NCBI RefSeq assembly: GCF_040182365.1
Contig: NZ_CP144460.1
Location: 4,766,935-4,830,934, forward strand
DNA: 64,000 nt
Source: Xanthomonas sp. 10-10
Lineage (GTDB): Bacteria; Pseudomonadota; Gammaproteobacteria; Xanthomonadales; Xanthomonadaceae
Direction of reading: 5' to 3'
Shown: positions 42,650 through 52,518 of the stretch, in pieces
How the letters are laid out: every line of letters begins with the position of its first letter
How positions within the stretch are numbered: position 1 is the stretch's first letter
Position numbers and translations under genes: made by a program
The notes under the pieces: model-generated
Database searches by the model: none
What the model was told of the DNA's origin: nothing
The model's input: only the letters and a program-made list of their open reading frames with translations

Positions 42650-43366
42650 TCACTCCTGCAGGCGGACGACGACGGCGGTGACGTTGTCGCGCGCCGCCCT
42701 GCCCATCGCCAGTTCGAACAACCGCGCCAGCAGCGCGCGTGGATCGCCGAAGCGATGGCATTCGGCGTCCAGCTCCGGGTCGGGGATTTCCTTGTTGATG
42801 CCATCGCTGCACAGCAAGAATTGCGTGCCCGGCAGACTCGGCAGCAGCACCCAGTCGACGAACAACGGCTCCTGCGCGCCCACCGCGCGGGTAAGCACGC
42901 CTGCCGCCGCAGCGGCGGCCTGGGCCGTACCGAACTGGGTGATGTCCTCGCGCACGCCGTGCACGTGATCGCGGGTGAGCTGGCGCAGCAGGCCGCCGTG
43001 TTGCGCATAGATACGGCTGTCGCCGACCCAGCCGCACAGCATGAAATCCGGGTCGTGCACCAGCACCACCACGGTGGTGGCGATCATGTCCACGCGGCGT
43101 TGCCGCGCAACCTGCAGCAGCTCGGCGTTGATCTGTGCCAGGGTGTCGTCGATGGCATCGATGAAGTCGCACAGGTCCGGCGGGCGCACCAATGCGCCCA
43201 GCCGCTGCACCAGCAACTGGCTGGCGTAATCGCCGGCGCTGTGGCCGCCCAGGCCGTCGGCCACCACCCACAGCCCGGCATCGTCGCGCAGCAGCAGTGC
43301 GTCTTCGTTGAGCCGGCGCACCTTGCCGGTTTCGGTATGCCCCGCGGATTGATACAGCGCGCTCAT
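42650..43366 (-). CDS. pppA: PP2C-family phosphatase of the T6SS phosphorylation module (PppA)
   Basis: A 238-residue PPM/PP2C phosphatase with the metal-binding residues in VRRLNEDALLL, VVADGLGGHSAGDYAS, GWVGDSRIYAQHGG and LCSDGINKEI, and the final Asp in AARDNVTAVVVRL. It should remove phosphate from the PpkA/FHA pathway and so damp T6SS assembly. The ATG at 43366 overlaps the tagF stop (ATGA) and the ppkA start follows four bases after its stop, so the regulators are made in step with the structural proteins. Confidence 0.93.
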   Translation of the reverse strand: MSALYQSAGHTETGKVRRLNEDALLLRDDAGLWVVADGLGGHSAGDYASQLLVQRLGALVRPPDLCDFIDAIDDTLAQINAELLQVARQRRVDMIATTVVVLVHDPDFMLCGWVGDSRIYAQHGGLLRQLTRDHVHGVREDITQFGTAQAAAAAAGVLTRAVGAQEPLFVDWVLLPSLPGTQFLLCSDGINKEIPDPELDAECHRFGDPRALLARLFELAMGRAARDNVTAVVVRLQE

Positions 43367-43938
43367 CGGGTGACCTCGGTGATGTCCTGGTCGGCGAGCA
43401 GCCAGTCCAGATAGCGCTCTGCCGTGGGCAGGCCTGTGAGCGCCTGCGCAGCGCCGCCCGGCGGCCACCACAGCGACTGGCCGTGCGCTGGTGCATGCGC
43501 GGTGGACGGCGTGGCCGGCACTGCGAGCGCGCGCACGGCGGTGTCGAAGCTCACCGCATCGGTGCGCGCGCGCAGCGCACGGCCCAGGCACGCCGCCGAT
43601 GCGTCAAACCAGGCCACTGCGGGCAGGCAGGCAGGCGGCACCGGCATCGCCACGATCAACGGGAAGCAGCGCCCCACACGGTCTTCGCCCGGGCCCAGCA
43701 CACCGGCCCAGGCCTGCGGACCGCACACGCCCGGCCCCAAGGCGAAGGCGCGCATACCGCTGCCGCGATAGGCGCCCGGCCAGCGTTCGCCGAGCTGCTG
43801 CCGCACGCTGTCCAGGCAGCTGGCAAAGTGCGCGTCCCACGGTTGCACGAAGCTGGCCGGCAAGCGCCGCTGCACGAAGTCGCCCACGCCCGGCAACTTG
43901 CCGTGGAAGCCGATCTGATCGCTCGCCGGCATGGTCAT
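43363..43938 (-). CDS. tagF: T6SS regulator TagF
   Basis: A 191-residue TagF/DUF2094 protein. The N-terminus IGFHGKLPGVGDFVQRRLPA is the family signature, followed by WDAHFASCLDSVRQQLGERW and GVLGPGEDRVGRCFPLIVAM. TagF represses T6SS assembly post-translationally, partly by binding the FHA protein. The start at 43938 overlaps the tssM stop by four bases; an ATG two codons later (43932) is an alternative. Confidence 0.93.
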   Translation of the reverse strand: MTMPASDQIGFHGKLPGVGDFVQRRLPASFVQPWDAHFASCLDSVRQQLGERWPGAYRGSGMRAFALGPGVCGPQAWAGVLGPGEDRVGRCFPLIVAMPVPPACLPAVAWFDASAACLGRALRARTDAVSFDTAVRALAVPATPSTAHAPAHGQSLWWPPGGAAQALTGLPTAERYLDWLLADQDITEVTR

Positions 43939-46900
43939 CCGCCGCACGCAAACTGCTGGACGTCGCTGTCCAGGAACGGGTGACGCAGGTTGCCCGCGCG
44001 CAGCGGCACCTGCACGTCGTGGCCACCGAGCGCGAAGCTGGCGACGAAGCGCAGGTCGGACGGGTTCTGCAGATGCCCGGCCTGCAACGCGCGAAACAGC
44101 GCCCAGTCGCCTTGATAGTCGAGCGTGCCCAGCGCCACGCCATCGGCACCGAAGGCGGCAATCGACACATGCCCCGGCACCGGGCCGGGCCAGATCATCG
44201 GCATGCTTTGCGCCGCACCGGGCTGGTAGTCGTACCGCTGGCCTTCGATGTCCAGGGTCAGCCGGGTGACGCCCTCGCCCAGCGTGGGCGCCAGCACGGT
44301 AAAGCCCACCTGCGGCACCGGGCCGCCGCGAAAGTATTTCTGCCGGATGCGCTGCGCCAGTTGCAGCTGTGCAGGCAGTCCGGGCGCGCCAACCACCGCA
44401 TCCGGGCCTTGTTTCCAGCGCCATTGCGGCGCCTGCGTGTCCAGCAGCGGCTGCACGGTGCCGGTGTAGAGCGTATCCAGGCGCCCGCCGGTGCCGAACA
44501 ATTCGCCAAAATTCTGCAGCGGAAGGTCTACCTGCGCATCCGGATCGAACGGGTAGCGCCCGCGTACGAAATCGCTGCACACCTCGCCCACCGATTGGCG
44601 CACCTGCGCATCCAGCGCGGCGCGTGCGCCCTGGGTCATCAAGGTCGCGCTGCTGCCGGCCAGGGTCTGCAGCCAGTCGGTCAGCGGCGGCGGCAGCTGC
44701 GCCATTTCCTGCCGGGCCAGGGCCAGTTGCGCGTTGGCGGCTGCCGCATCGCCACCGCCTTGCGAGACCACCAGCAACTGCTTGCCGAGTTGATCGAGCA
44801 CGCCCAGCAGATGATCCAGCGGTGTGCTGCCGGGTGCACCGGCAGTCAATGCATTGAGCGCCAGGAAGTGCTCGCTGATCGCCGCGCCCGGCAGCGCTGC
44901 GTTGGCGGCGGCAGGATCGGCAGCGGTGGCCAGCGCGGCGCTCATCGCAGCGCCGCCAGGCAGCGTTGCCGCTGCCGCATTGGCCTTGGCCGCCGCCTTG
45001 CCGGCCGCCGCAGCCACGGCGCGCTGCGCCGGGTCTGCCGGCGGTGCGCGGTCCATCGCCTGGGTGTGCTCGGCCACCACGCCCAGCAACAACCGTAGCG
45101 GCGAGCCGGGGCCGGCCAGTCTGGCGGCGCTGGCGCTGGCGCCGGCCAGATCGGCCGCCGGGCGCAATTGCAGATCGGCCAGCAGCGCGTCCCAGTAGCG
45201 GATGTAGTCGGCCTCGTAACGCTGGCCGACCTCGCGCACCAACGCGGCCTTGGCGGCCGCATCCAGCGGCGCCCCGCCGAACACCCAATCGTCGCGTCCG
45301 AAGCGTTCCACCGCCTGGCCGATGCCATCGCGCTGCAGGCCGGCGAAGACCGGCTGGGTGTACAGCGCCGCCACCGGTGTGGACAGCGCAGTGCCGCTGC
45401 GCCGCACGAAGGTATCGGCCAGCAAGCCCAGCGCCTTGTCCAAGCGCAGCGGCGTGCCGGCCGGCGGTGTCAGCAGCAGGTTGCCGTAGATCAACGTGGA
45501 CAAATCGGCCGCACGCAGGCTCGCACGCGCCTGTGCGATGCGCTCGCCATCCAGCGACAGCGCACGCACGCGCCCGGGAGCCTCCAGCAAGGCCTGCAGG
45601 TGCGCGCTCACTGCCTGCTGCTGCGCCACATCGCGCGGAAACAGTTTGCCGGCCTCGATGGCCGCCAGCGCGCTGAGTTGCGCAGGATCCAGATGCTGCG
45701 GCTGGCCGAGCATCAGGTACCCCTTGAGCGTGTAGTAAAGGGCCTGCGGTGCCTGCGCGTTGTCGGCCAGACCATCGCGAAAGCGCACCGCCAGCGCCGG
45801 CAGCAACGTGGCGTTGAGCTGGCGCAGATACCCGGCCTGCAGTTCGTCGCCCAGCGTGGCTCCCTGGAACAACCCCATCCGCAGCGACCACGGCGTGCGC
45901 TGGCGATACTGGCGTGCCACCTGCACCACGGCCTGCGTTGCCGCAGCCTGCTGCAGCGTGCGTGCCATGTACTCGGGCATGCTGGTGGCGGCATTGGGAT
46001 CGGGCACTGCCGGGCGTGCCTGCAGTGCCTGACGCACGTGTTGGAGATAGGCGCGATTGCCCAGGTAACTGACGCTCAACCCGGCCAGCAGCACGCCGCT
46101 CAGCAACACAACGCCGGCATAGGCGGCCGCCTGCAGCCATGCCATGCGGCGTTGCTGCGTGGGCGGCGTGTTGGCCAGCCCGGATTCGCGCAGCACCACC
46201 TCGCGCAGCAAGCGCTCGACAAAGAACGTGCGGCGTTGCGCGCCGGGGGCGTGCACCCGCGCATCGTCCACACCGAAGGTGCGTGCCACCGCGCCCATCA
46301 TGCGGTCGATCGGCGTGCCTTCCTGGGTGCCGGAAGTGAAGTACACCCCGCGCAGCAGCGGCGCCGGCCCGTAGGCGGTGCCGGCAAAGGTGCCTTCGAC
46401 AAACTGCCGCGCACGTTCGCCAAGCGCGGCCACCTGCTGCGGAAACGACAGGATCGTCGCACGCCGCAAACGGTCGCGCTCCAGATTCAGCCGCTCGAAC
46501 AGGCGTGCGCTCAACTGCTGCTGCAGCAGATTGAATTCCTCTGCAAAACCGCGCGCGGCGCGGCCGTCGAGCGTGTGCGCGAGCGCAAATGTCATGCCCC
46601 AGACCTGGCTGCGCTGGCCGGGCGTGAGATCGTCGAAGAATTCGCCAAAGCCACCGATCAGATCGCACTTGGTAAAGATCAGGTACACCGGCACGCTGGC
46701 CTGCAACTGCTCGGCCAGCTCGTCCAGGCGGCGACGGATCGCCTGCATGTGCGTGTCGCGTTCGCCATCGTCCAGCAGCAACAGGTCGGACATGCTCATG
46801 GTCACCAGCACCCCATTGAGCGGCCGGCGCGGGCGATGGCGCCGCAGCAGGCGCAGGAAGTCGCGCCAGGCGCCGGCATCGACGGCCTGGTCGGAGTCCT

Positions 46901-47465
46901 GCGTGGTGTAGCGCCCGGCGGTATCCAGAAACACCGCTTCGTCGGTGAACCACCATTCGCAATCGCGGGTGCCGCCCACCCCGCGCAACGCCGCATCGCC
47001 CATGCGCGCTGCCAGCGGAAACTGCAGGCCCGAATGCTGCAGCAAGGTGCTCTTGCCCGAGCCGGGCGGGCCGATCAACGCGTACCACGGCAGCGTGTAC
47101 AGATCGCCGCCGCCACGGCGCTTGCGCAGCAGTTGAATGGCCTGCTGGAAGCGCGCCTGCAATTGCGCGCGCTCCTGCCCGCTGCGCAGTTCGCGGTCAT
47201 CGTCGCGACCGGGTGCGGCCAATGCGCTGGATAGCCCGGCCGCGCGCCGCTGCGCCCGCCAACGTCGCCATCCCAGCACGCCCAGCCACACCCCGATCAA
47301 CAGCACGATTGCCAACAGCCGCGCCGCTATGCCGGTCAGCGGGCTCCAGCCATCGATGGCGACATACGGCCCGCCCACCCACAGCAGCAGCGACAGCAGG
47401 CACAGCGCCAATACGCTCACCACCAGCGTGGCACTCAGCTTGGACAACAGCGTCTTCATCGTCAT
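43935..47465 (-). CDS. tssM: T6SS inner-membrane complex protein TssM (IcmF)
   Basis: A 1,176-residue inner-membrane protein. Two N-terminal helices (TLVVSVLALCLLSLLLWVGG and LLAIVLLIGVWLGVLGW) flank a short loop, then a cytoplasmic GTPase-like domain with Walker A GPPGSGKST (132-140) and LDTAGRY as the switch motif; a third helix at about residues 455-480 leads into the large periplasmic domain ending in the TssM C-terminal beta domain. It forms the envelope-spanning complex with TssL and TssJ; a tssJ gene is not seen nearby. Start and stop overlap neighbours (ATGA), showing tight coupling. Confidence 0.95.
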   Translation of the reverse strand: MTMKTLLSKLSATLVVSVLALCLLSLLLWVGGPYVAIDGWSPLTGIAARLLAIVLLIGVWLGVLGWRRWRAQRRAAGLSSALAAPGRDDDRELRSGQERAQLQARFQQAIQLLRKRRGGGDLYTLPWYALIGPPGSGKSTLLQHSGLQFPLAARMGDAALRGVGGTRDCEWWFTDEAVFLDTAGRYTTQDSDQAVDAGAWRDFLRLLRRHRPRRPLNGVLVTMSMSDLLLLDDGERDTHMQAIRRRLDELAEQLQASVPVYLIFTKCDLIGGFGEFFDDLTPGQRSQVWGMTFALAHTLDGRAARGFAEEFNLLQQQLSARLFERLNLERDRLRRATILSFPQQVAALGERARQFVEGTFAGTAYGPAPLLRGVYFTSGTQEGTPIDRMMGAVARTFGVDDARVHAPGAQRRTFFVERLLREVVLRESGLANTPPTQQRRMAWLQAAAYAGVVLLSGVLLAGLSVSYLGNRAYLQHVRQALQARPAVPDPNAATSMPEYMARTLQQAAATQAVVQVARQYRQRTPWSLRMGLFQGATLGDELQAGYLRQLNATLLPALAVRFRDGLADNAQAPQALYYTLKGYLMLGQPQHLDPAQLSALAAIEAGKLFPRDVAQQQAVSAHLQALLEAPGRVRALSLDGERIAQARASLRAADLSTLIYGNLLLTPPAGTPLRLDKALGLLADTFVRRSGTALSTPVAALYTQPVFAGLQRDGIGQAVERFGRDDWVFGGAPLDAAAKAALVREVGQRYEADYIRYWDALLADLQLRPAADLAGASASAARLAGPGSPLRLLLGVVAEHTQAMDRAPPADPAQRAVAAAAGKAAAKANAAAATLPGGAAMSAALATAADPAAANAALPGAAISEHFLALNALTAGAPGSTPLDHLLGVLDQLGKQLLVVSQGGGDAAAANAQLALARQEMAQLPPPLTDWLQTLAGSSATLMTQGARAALDAQVRQSVGEVCSDFVRGRYPFDPDAQVDLPLQNFGELFGTGGRLDTLYTGTVQPLLDTQAPQWRWKQGPDAVVGAPGLPAQLQLAQRIRQKYFRGGPVPQVGFTVLAPTLGEGVTRLTLDIEGQRYDYQPGAAQSMPMIWPGPVPGHVSIAAFGADGVALGTLDYQGDWALFRALQAGHLQNPSDLRFVASFALGGHDVQVPLRAGNLRHPFLDSDVQQFACGG

Positions 47466-48712
47466 TCCCCAGGCTGGAACAGAATCTCGACGCGGCGATT
47501 GCGCGCGCGATTGGCAGGCAGCTGCGCCGGCTGCGCCACCGGTTGCGAGTCGCCGGCGCCCAGCGCTTCCACCCGCCCCGGCGTGGCAAGATGGGTGCGC
47601 AACAGCTGCGCAACCGCCTCGGCACGCGCCCCCGACAAGGCGTAGTTGTCCTGATAACGCAGCGAGCGCACCGGCACGTCGTCGGTATGCCCGACCACGA
47701 TCACCCGTCCCGGCAATTGATCGATTGCCGCCGCGATCTGTGCGATCAGGCCACGTTGCTCCGGCTCCACCTCGACGCCGCCGGAGGCGAACATCGCCGC
47801 GCTGCTCAGGCGCACGCGCGTCTGTCCATCGGACTGCTCATCCACGCGCAACAGGCCGGCGCGCTCCTGCGTGGCGAGCAACTGTTTCAGACGCACCTGC
47901 GGCGGCGGCAACGGCGTTGCCTGCGGTGGTGTGGCCGGCGCCAGCCCCCACTGCGCAACCTGCGCGCTGATCGGCGCCGACAATGCGTTCAGGCGCGTCT
48001 GCATCCACGCGAAGGCCACCACCAACACGCTCAGCCCCAACAGCGCAGCGGCCCACAGCGGCAGGAAGCGGCCCAGCCGGCGGCGGTCTTCCACCCCGCG
48101 CCAATGCGGCGCCAGGCTGTCGGGTGCGGCGCCGCGCGCCGCGCGGATACGGCGGAACAGGTCGTCCTGAATCTCGCCGAGCTTGGCCCGCCCGCCCGCT
48201 TCGATCTGATACCGGCCCACGAATCCCAGCGCCAGGCACAGGTACATCAGCTCGATCAATTCCAGATGCCGCGACACATCCGCGCACAGACGCTCCAGGA
48301 TCTGGAAGAACTTGGCGCCGCCGTACGATTCGCCATGAAAGACCACCAGCAAGGTCTTTTGCGACCAGCCACTGCGCTCGCCCCACGGCGCATTGAGCAC
48401 CGCCTCGTCGAGCAAGGCGCACAACACGTAACGCGCGGCGGTGACCGCTTCCACCGGCGCGCCGCCATCGCGGGCGCGTTGCTCGAAGCGGCGGATCTGC
48501 GCCATCACCTGCTCGCGCAGACGGACCACGTCGGGAAGCTGCGCGCTGTGACGCAATTGCACCGCCAGCAGCAACAACGGCGTGGCCGCCTGCACCAACG
48601 GGTTGACGCTGCGGCCCAGCAACTCGCTGATGTCGGTGTCTTCGGCAGCCACCACGCTGGCCGCAAGCGGCGCAACCAGGCCGGCATCGATGTCGGTCAT
48701 GGAACGGCTCAT
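47462..48712 (-). CDS. tssL: T6SS membrane complex protein TssL with OmpA-like domain
   Basis: A 416-residue extended TssL. The DotU-type cytoplasmic domain includes ARYVLCALLDEAVLNAPWGE, SQKTLLVVFHGESYGGAKFF and LMYLCLALGFVGRYQIE. A membrane helix (WAAALLGLSVLVVAFAWM) near residue 225 is followed by a C-terminal OmpA/Pal-like peptidoglycan-binding domain with VIVVGHTDDVPVRS and NYALSGARAEAVAQLL, so it can anchor itself to the cell wall. The ATG at 48712 is chosen; it lies just after the tssK stop at 48717. Overlaps tssM by four bases. Confidence 0.95.
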   Translation of the reverse strand: MSRSMTDIDAGLVAPLAASVVAAEDTDISELLGRSVNPLVQAATPLLLLAVQLRHSAQLPDVVRLREQVMAQIRRFEQRARDGGAPVEAVTAARYVLCALLDEAVLNAPWGERSGWSQKTLLVVFHGESYGGAKFFQILERLCADVSRHLELIELMYLCLALGFVGRYQIEAGGRAKLGEIQDDLFRRIRAARGAAPDSLAPHWRGVEDRRRLGRFLPLWAAALLGLSVLVVAFAWMQTRLNALSAPISAQVAQWGLAPATPPQATPLPPPQVRLKQLLATQERAGLLRVDEQSDGQTRVRLSSAAMFASGGVEVEPEQRGLIAQIAAAIDQLPGRVIVVGHTDDVPVRSLRYQDNYALSGARAEAVAQLLRTHLATPGRVEALGAGDSQPVAQPAQLPANRARNRRVEILFQPGE

Positions 48713-48716
48713 GCGC

Positions 48717-50051
48717 TCAACTCCGGATCGCCCACAGCTGCAGGTCCAGCCCGGCGAATTCACTGCCGAAGTGGAATGCGATGCCGCCGGAGGTCTTCAA
48801 GGTTCGCCACAATGCGGCGCTCTTGTCGAACTCGAAGTACAGGTAACCGGCGTGGTACGGAATCTGCCGCGGCGCCACCGCCATCGGCGTTGCCACGATG
48901 CCGGGCAACTGCAGATTGACCAGATCGCGGATCTGCTCCACGGGCCCGATCTTGGCGTGCGCGGGCAGCTGCCGGCGCAATTCCTCGCTGGGCATGTCGG
49001 CCTTTGCGGCGAGGACGAACGCGGCGCTGTCCAGCAAGCCCGGGTCGGGCACCATCGCCACCCACACGCCGAACTTGCGTGCCTGCATCGGCAACGGGGT
49101 GGCGGTCTGTTCGAGCACCGCGCTCAGGCTGGAGCGCAAGGCGCCGATCACCGGTTCGAAGCTGTCCTGCTGCGCCTCGTGCCGATAGGCCGGCCATGCC
49201 GGCGGGCGCTTGCCTGGCGCGGTAAAGGTGCTGAGCTCGCCGGCCAGCCCCACCAGGGCACGGAACAGCTCTTCAGGATGCGCCAACAGTGCGGCGGCCC
49301 AGTGCGCAATCTGCGGTTGCCAGCGGTTGATCACCTGCAACAGCAGGAAATCGGCGATGTCGGCAGCGCCGCCGCGGTCGGTCAGCGTCACCCGCGCCGC
49401 CAGCGCCTCGCCGCGCTGATGCAACAAGCCAAGCAGTTCGGTCAGGAACGTGGTCAACCGTGAGGCGGCCTGGCAGACCATCGCACTGGGAATGAAGTGC
49501 GGGTCGAGGATCACCTGACGGTCCGAGCGCGATTCGATGATGCGCGCCACCGCGATACGGTCCAAGCCGTCCAGTGGCTGCGATTGCGGCAGCAGCCGCG
49601 TGCTCAGCCCACCGACTTCCATCAGCACCGCCTCGCTGGTGCTGCCCGACGCATCGCCGCTTTCGGTCTCACGCACGCGGTAGCGGAACAACTGATCGAC
49701 CGGCGATTCCGGACGCCCCAGTTCCGGCTGCGCCGGTACCCGCAAGGGCAGCGTGAGATACACGATCTGATCGCGGCAGTTGGGGTCCACCTCCAGCGCC
49801 ACCGGTAGCGGATCGTCGCCCGGCATCGCGAACGGCGTGCCGTCGGCAAACACGCCACGCGCACGCCGCAACCCCAGCTTGCCCACCGCCAGCAGATCGG
49901 TCTCCCATTCCAGCTCGCTCAGGCCCCAGGCGTACGGCCGCAGCCGCGCCGCACGCAGATCCACATAGCGCTCCAGGTAGCGTTCCTGCTGCTGCAGATG
50001 CTGCGGGCGCAGAAACAGCCCTTCGCTCCACACGACCTTGTTGTTGTGCAT
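48717..50051 (-). CDS. tssK: T6SS baseplate protein TssK
   Basis: A 444-residue TssK. Family signatures are at the N-terminus (VVWSEGLFLRPQHLQQQERY), in the middle (LDPHFIPSAMVCQAASRL) and at the C-terminus (QIPYHAGYLYFEFDKSAALW). TssK connects the baseplate to the TssJLM membrane complex. ATG at 50051; the open frame upstream has no TssK content. It is the first gene of the minus-strand tssK-to-tssA series, so its promoter should be in 50052-50296, shared with the divergent zinc-ribbon gene. Confidence 0.95.
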   Translation of the reverse strand: MHNNKVVWSEGLFLRPQHLQQQERYLERYVDLRAARLRPYAWGLSELEWETDLLAVGKLGLRRARGVFADGTPFAMPGDDPLPVALEVDPNCRDQIVYLTLPLRVPAQPELGRPESPVDQLFRYRVRETESGDASGSTSEAVLMEVGGLSTRLLPQSQPLDGLDRIAVARIIESRSDRQVILDPHFIPSAMVCQAASRLTTFLTELLGLLHQRGEALAARVTLTDRGGAADIADFLLLQVINRWQPQIAHWAAALLAHPEELFRALVGLAGELSTFTAPGKRPPAWPAYRHEAQQDSFEPVIGALRSSLSAVLEQTATPLPMQARKFGVWVAMVPDPGLLDSAAFVLAAKADMPSEELRRQLPAHAKIGPVEQIRDLVNLQLPGIVATPMAVAPRQIPYHAGYLYFEFDKSAALWRTLKTSGGIAFHFGSEFAGLDLQLWAIRS

Positions 50052-50296
50052 GATCCACTCGCTATGGAAACGCCGCGCGCCACCGCACGGCGTGCCATGC
50101 GCAAGCGTCATGTTGTGGGTCGGTTGCATCCCGCTGGCGATCGCGATGGCTGCAGTCGCCAGGCCCCGATGGGGCGCGTCGACGGGGTGATTCTGCGGCG
50201 CAGCTGCCAGGCGCACCCGTCAAAATGTCTCAGGCAATCGACCGCCATCGGCGACATCGGTACCATTCGTCGTACCCGCACGATGGACATCCTCAG

Positions 50297-51193
50297 ATGT
50301 TCCATGCGCTGCGGACGAGTCGCCGGGGGAGCGCCTTGATCCTGATTTTTGTTGTCGAGAAGCGTCAAGTCACTCAAGGCTGCGGCTTTGTCGCCGACTT
50401 TTGCCTGATCTGTCGCAGCGCCCGGGCATTCGAGGTCCAGCGCGTCGGCCTGGCATGGTCGATGTTTGGCCTGCGTCTTGGCGCGGCGAGGTATACGCAT
50501 GAACAGCAGGTGTGCCAGAGCTGCAGGCAGGCGCTCCCGCACGATCCATCGTGGTTCAGGCAACGCGCGTCGTCGCCAGAGACCATCGATAGATTGATCG
50601 ACATCACCCAGCCGGCGCTTGTGACACGCCTGGCGAGCCGGCTAGAGATCGAGGACCGGATTCGCGAGTCGGTCGGCTCGCTGGACCCGGCGCAGCGAGC
50701 CGCCTTGTTGCGCGCGCCCTTTTTGCTGCTGTATCCGCAACTGCATCAGCGCTTTGCAAGCACTCGACTCGATTGGCGCCAACTGGCGGTATTGGTCGTT
50801 GGCCTGCCATGCGCGCTGCTGCTCCTGCTACCTATCGGGTTCCTGCTCGAGCGCATCGGCGTCCCGATCGCACAGACGGGGCCGTGGATCTCGTTTGCCG
50901 CATTCACCGGCTATGTGGGGCTGGCGATATGGGTGTTCCGACGGCAACGCAAACTGTTTTTCGAGCGCGAGATTCTTCCGGCGTTCGCACTTGCCGTTGC
51001 CGGGCTTTCCCCAAGCCGCGAAGAATTGACGCTCGCGCTGGCAGACAATCGCAGCGGCCCGCTGCGGCATTGGCGTCGCCTCGCGCCGGCCTGGTTGGAC
51101 ACGGTTGCCCGGCTGCCTGCACCGGCCAGGTGGCCTTCGCAGGTTCCGGGGGCTGCGGCCGACGATGATGCGCGCTGGCGGCGGCCGGCCTGA
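50297..51193 (+). CDS. Zinc-ribbon membrane protein of unknown function
   Basis: A 298-residue protein. The N-terminal third has two CxxC pairs (DFCLICRSARAF and QVCQSCRQALP), which could bind one zinc ion. A helical stretch follows, then two membrane helices (LAVLVVGLPCALLLLLPIGF and FAAFTGYVGLAIWVF) and a cytoplasmic-looking tail. I cannot assign a known family. The start at 50297 is uncertain: later in-frame starts are possible. It is divergent from tssK and not required for any known T6SS, so it probably belongs with the inserted genes to its right. Confidence 0.65.
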   Translation: MFHALRTSRRGSALILIFVVEKRQVTQGCGFVADFCLICRSARAFEVQRVGLAWSMFGLRLGAARYTHEQQVCQSCRQALPHDPSWFRQRASSPETIDRLIDITQPALVTRLASRLEIEDRIRESVGSLDPAQRAALLRAPFLLLYPQLHQRFASTRLDWRQLAVLVVGLPCALLLLLPIGFLLERIGVPIAQTGPWISFAAFTGYVGLAIWVFRRQRKLFFEREILPAFALAVAGLSPSREELTLALADNRSGPLRHWRRLAPAWLDTVARLPAPARWPSQVPGAAADDDARWRRPA

Positions 51194-51445
51194 TGGCGCG
51201 TCGTTGCCGGTCCTGACCGCAACGGATGCGGTTGGCCGACACGCGGCTGGAACTTGGCCGATTGCCGGATGCCTCACGCCCGACGCTGACGGCGCTGCGG
51301 TTCAACCAGCGGCCGCCGCCACGCACTGAAGCATCGTGCGCGGCCTTGGGCTCATGCTCCTGCCACGCGCGCCAGCAAGGCACGCGTGGCAAGTTCATCG
51401 CACAGTCTCGGCGGGTGGCTGCAGACACCGCGTACGCGGTATACC

Positions 51446-52336
51446 TCAGTGCGAGGAACCGACTTCGGTGGCAATACCGTCCAGCGTTGCCACCTGCTCT
51501 GCGGACAGGGTCAGCGCGGACGCGGCGAAGTTCTCCCATAGATGCGGCACCGAGGAGGTTCCGGCGATCGCCAGGATGTTGGGCGAGCGCTGCAGCAACC
51601 AGGCAAGCGCCACCTGTTTCGAGGTTGCGCCGACCTCCTTGGCAACGCCCGACAGTCGGTCCGATTGCAGCGGCGAAAAGCCGCCCAGCGGGAAAAACGG
51701 GACATAGGCGATGCCCTGTTGCGCGAGTGAATCGATCAAGGCGTCATCGTCGCGTCTGACCAGGTTGTAGTGGTTCTGCACACAGACGATGTTGGTCAGC
51801 GCCTGCGCCTGCGCGACCTGCCGTGGAGTGACATTGCTCAGGCCGATATGGCGGACAAGACCTTCACGTTGCAACGCTGCCAGGCACGCCACCGGCTCGG
51901 CGATCGAGCGCTCGTCGGTCTGCATCGGTGCACCCAGCCGCAGGTTGACGACATCGAGCGCCTCCAGCCCCAGACTCGCGAGGTTTTCATGCACTTGTCG
52001 CCTCAGACTCTCGGGCGAGGCGTCGCCATTCCAGGAGCCGTCGCTTCCGCGGCTGACGCCGATCTTGGTGACGATCACCAGGTCGTCGTCATAGGGATGC
52101 AGCGCTTCGCGGATCAGCGCATTGGACACATGCGGCCCGTAAAACTCGGCGGTATCGATGTGATTGGCGCCCAGTGTGACGGCCTCGCGCAGCACCGACA
52201 ACGCCGCAGCCTTGTCGCGCGGCGGACCCCAGACATGGGGCCCAGGCAATTGCATGGTGCCGTATCCCATCCGTTGCAGGCTGAGGGTGGTGCCGGGCAG
52301 GGTGAAGCTTCCACCAAGACGCGCAGTGCTGTTCAT
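51446..52336 (-). CDS. Aldo/keto reductase
   Basis: A 296-residue NADPH-dependent TIM-barrel oxidoreductase. N-terminal MGYGTMQLPG, then NHIDTAEFYGPHVSNALIRE (catalytic Asp and Tyr), VIVTKIG (catalytic Lys) and the nucleotide-binding HIGLSNVTPRQVAQA and IAGTSSVPHLWEN. Where most family members have the fourth catalytic residue, His, it reads DVVNLRLGAP, as in the YdbC-like branch. The substrate is unknown. The ATG at 52336 faces a divergent LysR regulator, which probably controls it. Confidence 0.9.
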   Translation of the reverse strand: MNSTARLGGSFTLPGTTLSLQRMGYGTMQLPGPHVWGPPRDKAAALSVLREAVTLGANHIDTAEFYGPHVSNALIREALHPYDDDLVIVTKIGVSRGSDGSWNGDASPESLRRQVHENLASLGLEALDVVNLRLGAPMQTDERSIAEPVACLAALQREGLVRHIGLSNVTPRQVAQAQALTNIVCVQNHYNLVRRDDDALIDSLAQQGIAYVPFFPLGGFSPLQSDRLSGVAKEVGATSKQVALAWLLQRSPNILAIAGTSSVPHLWENFAASALTLSAEQVATLDGIATEVGSSH

Positions 52337-52518
52337 TCGAAGTTCCTTGCAGTGAGTGGACGGGCTTGCTGCTGAATCGTTGCCGGCACGCGTGCGATGC
52401 CGATGGTGTGCGGCCGGGTTGCATGGGCGGCCGCACTCCGGGACAGCAATGGGTGCAGGCATTGCGGCGATGGCAGGCTGCGGTGTCGCGCTGGATTGGC
52501 AATCTACGGGCGCCGCCG

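Noticed and set aside
38989-42681. A 1,230-codon plus-strand frame opposite the PpkA-type kinase
   Set aside because: Same antisense effect; the kinase and SUMF1 motifs are clear on the minus strand.
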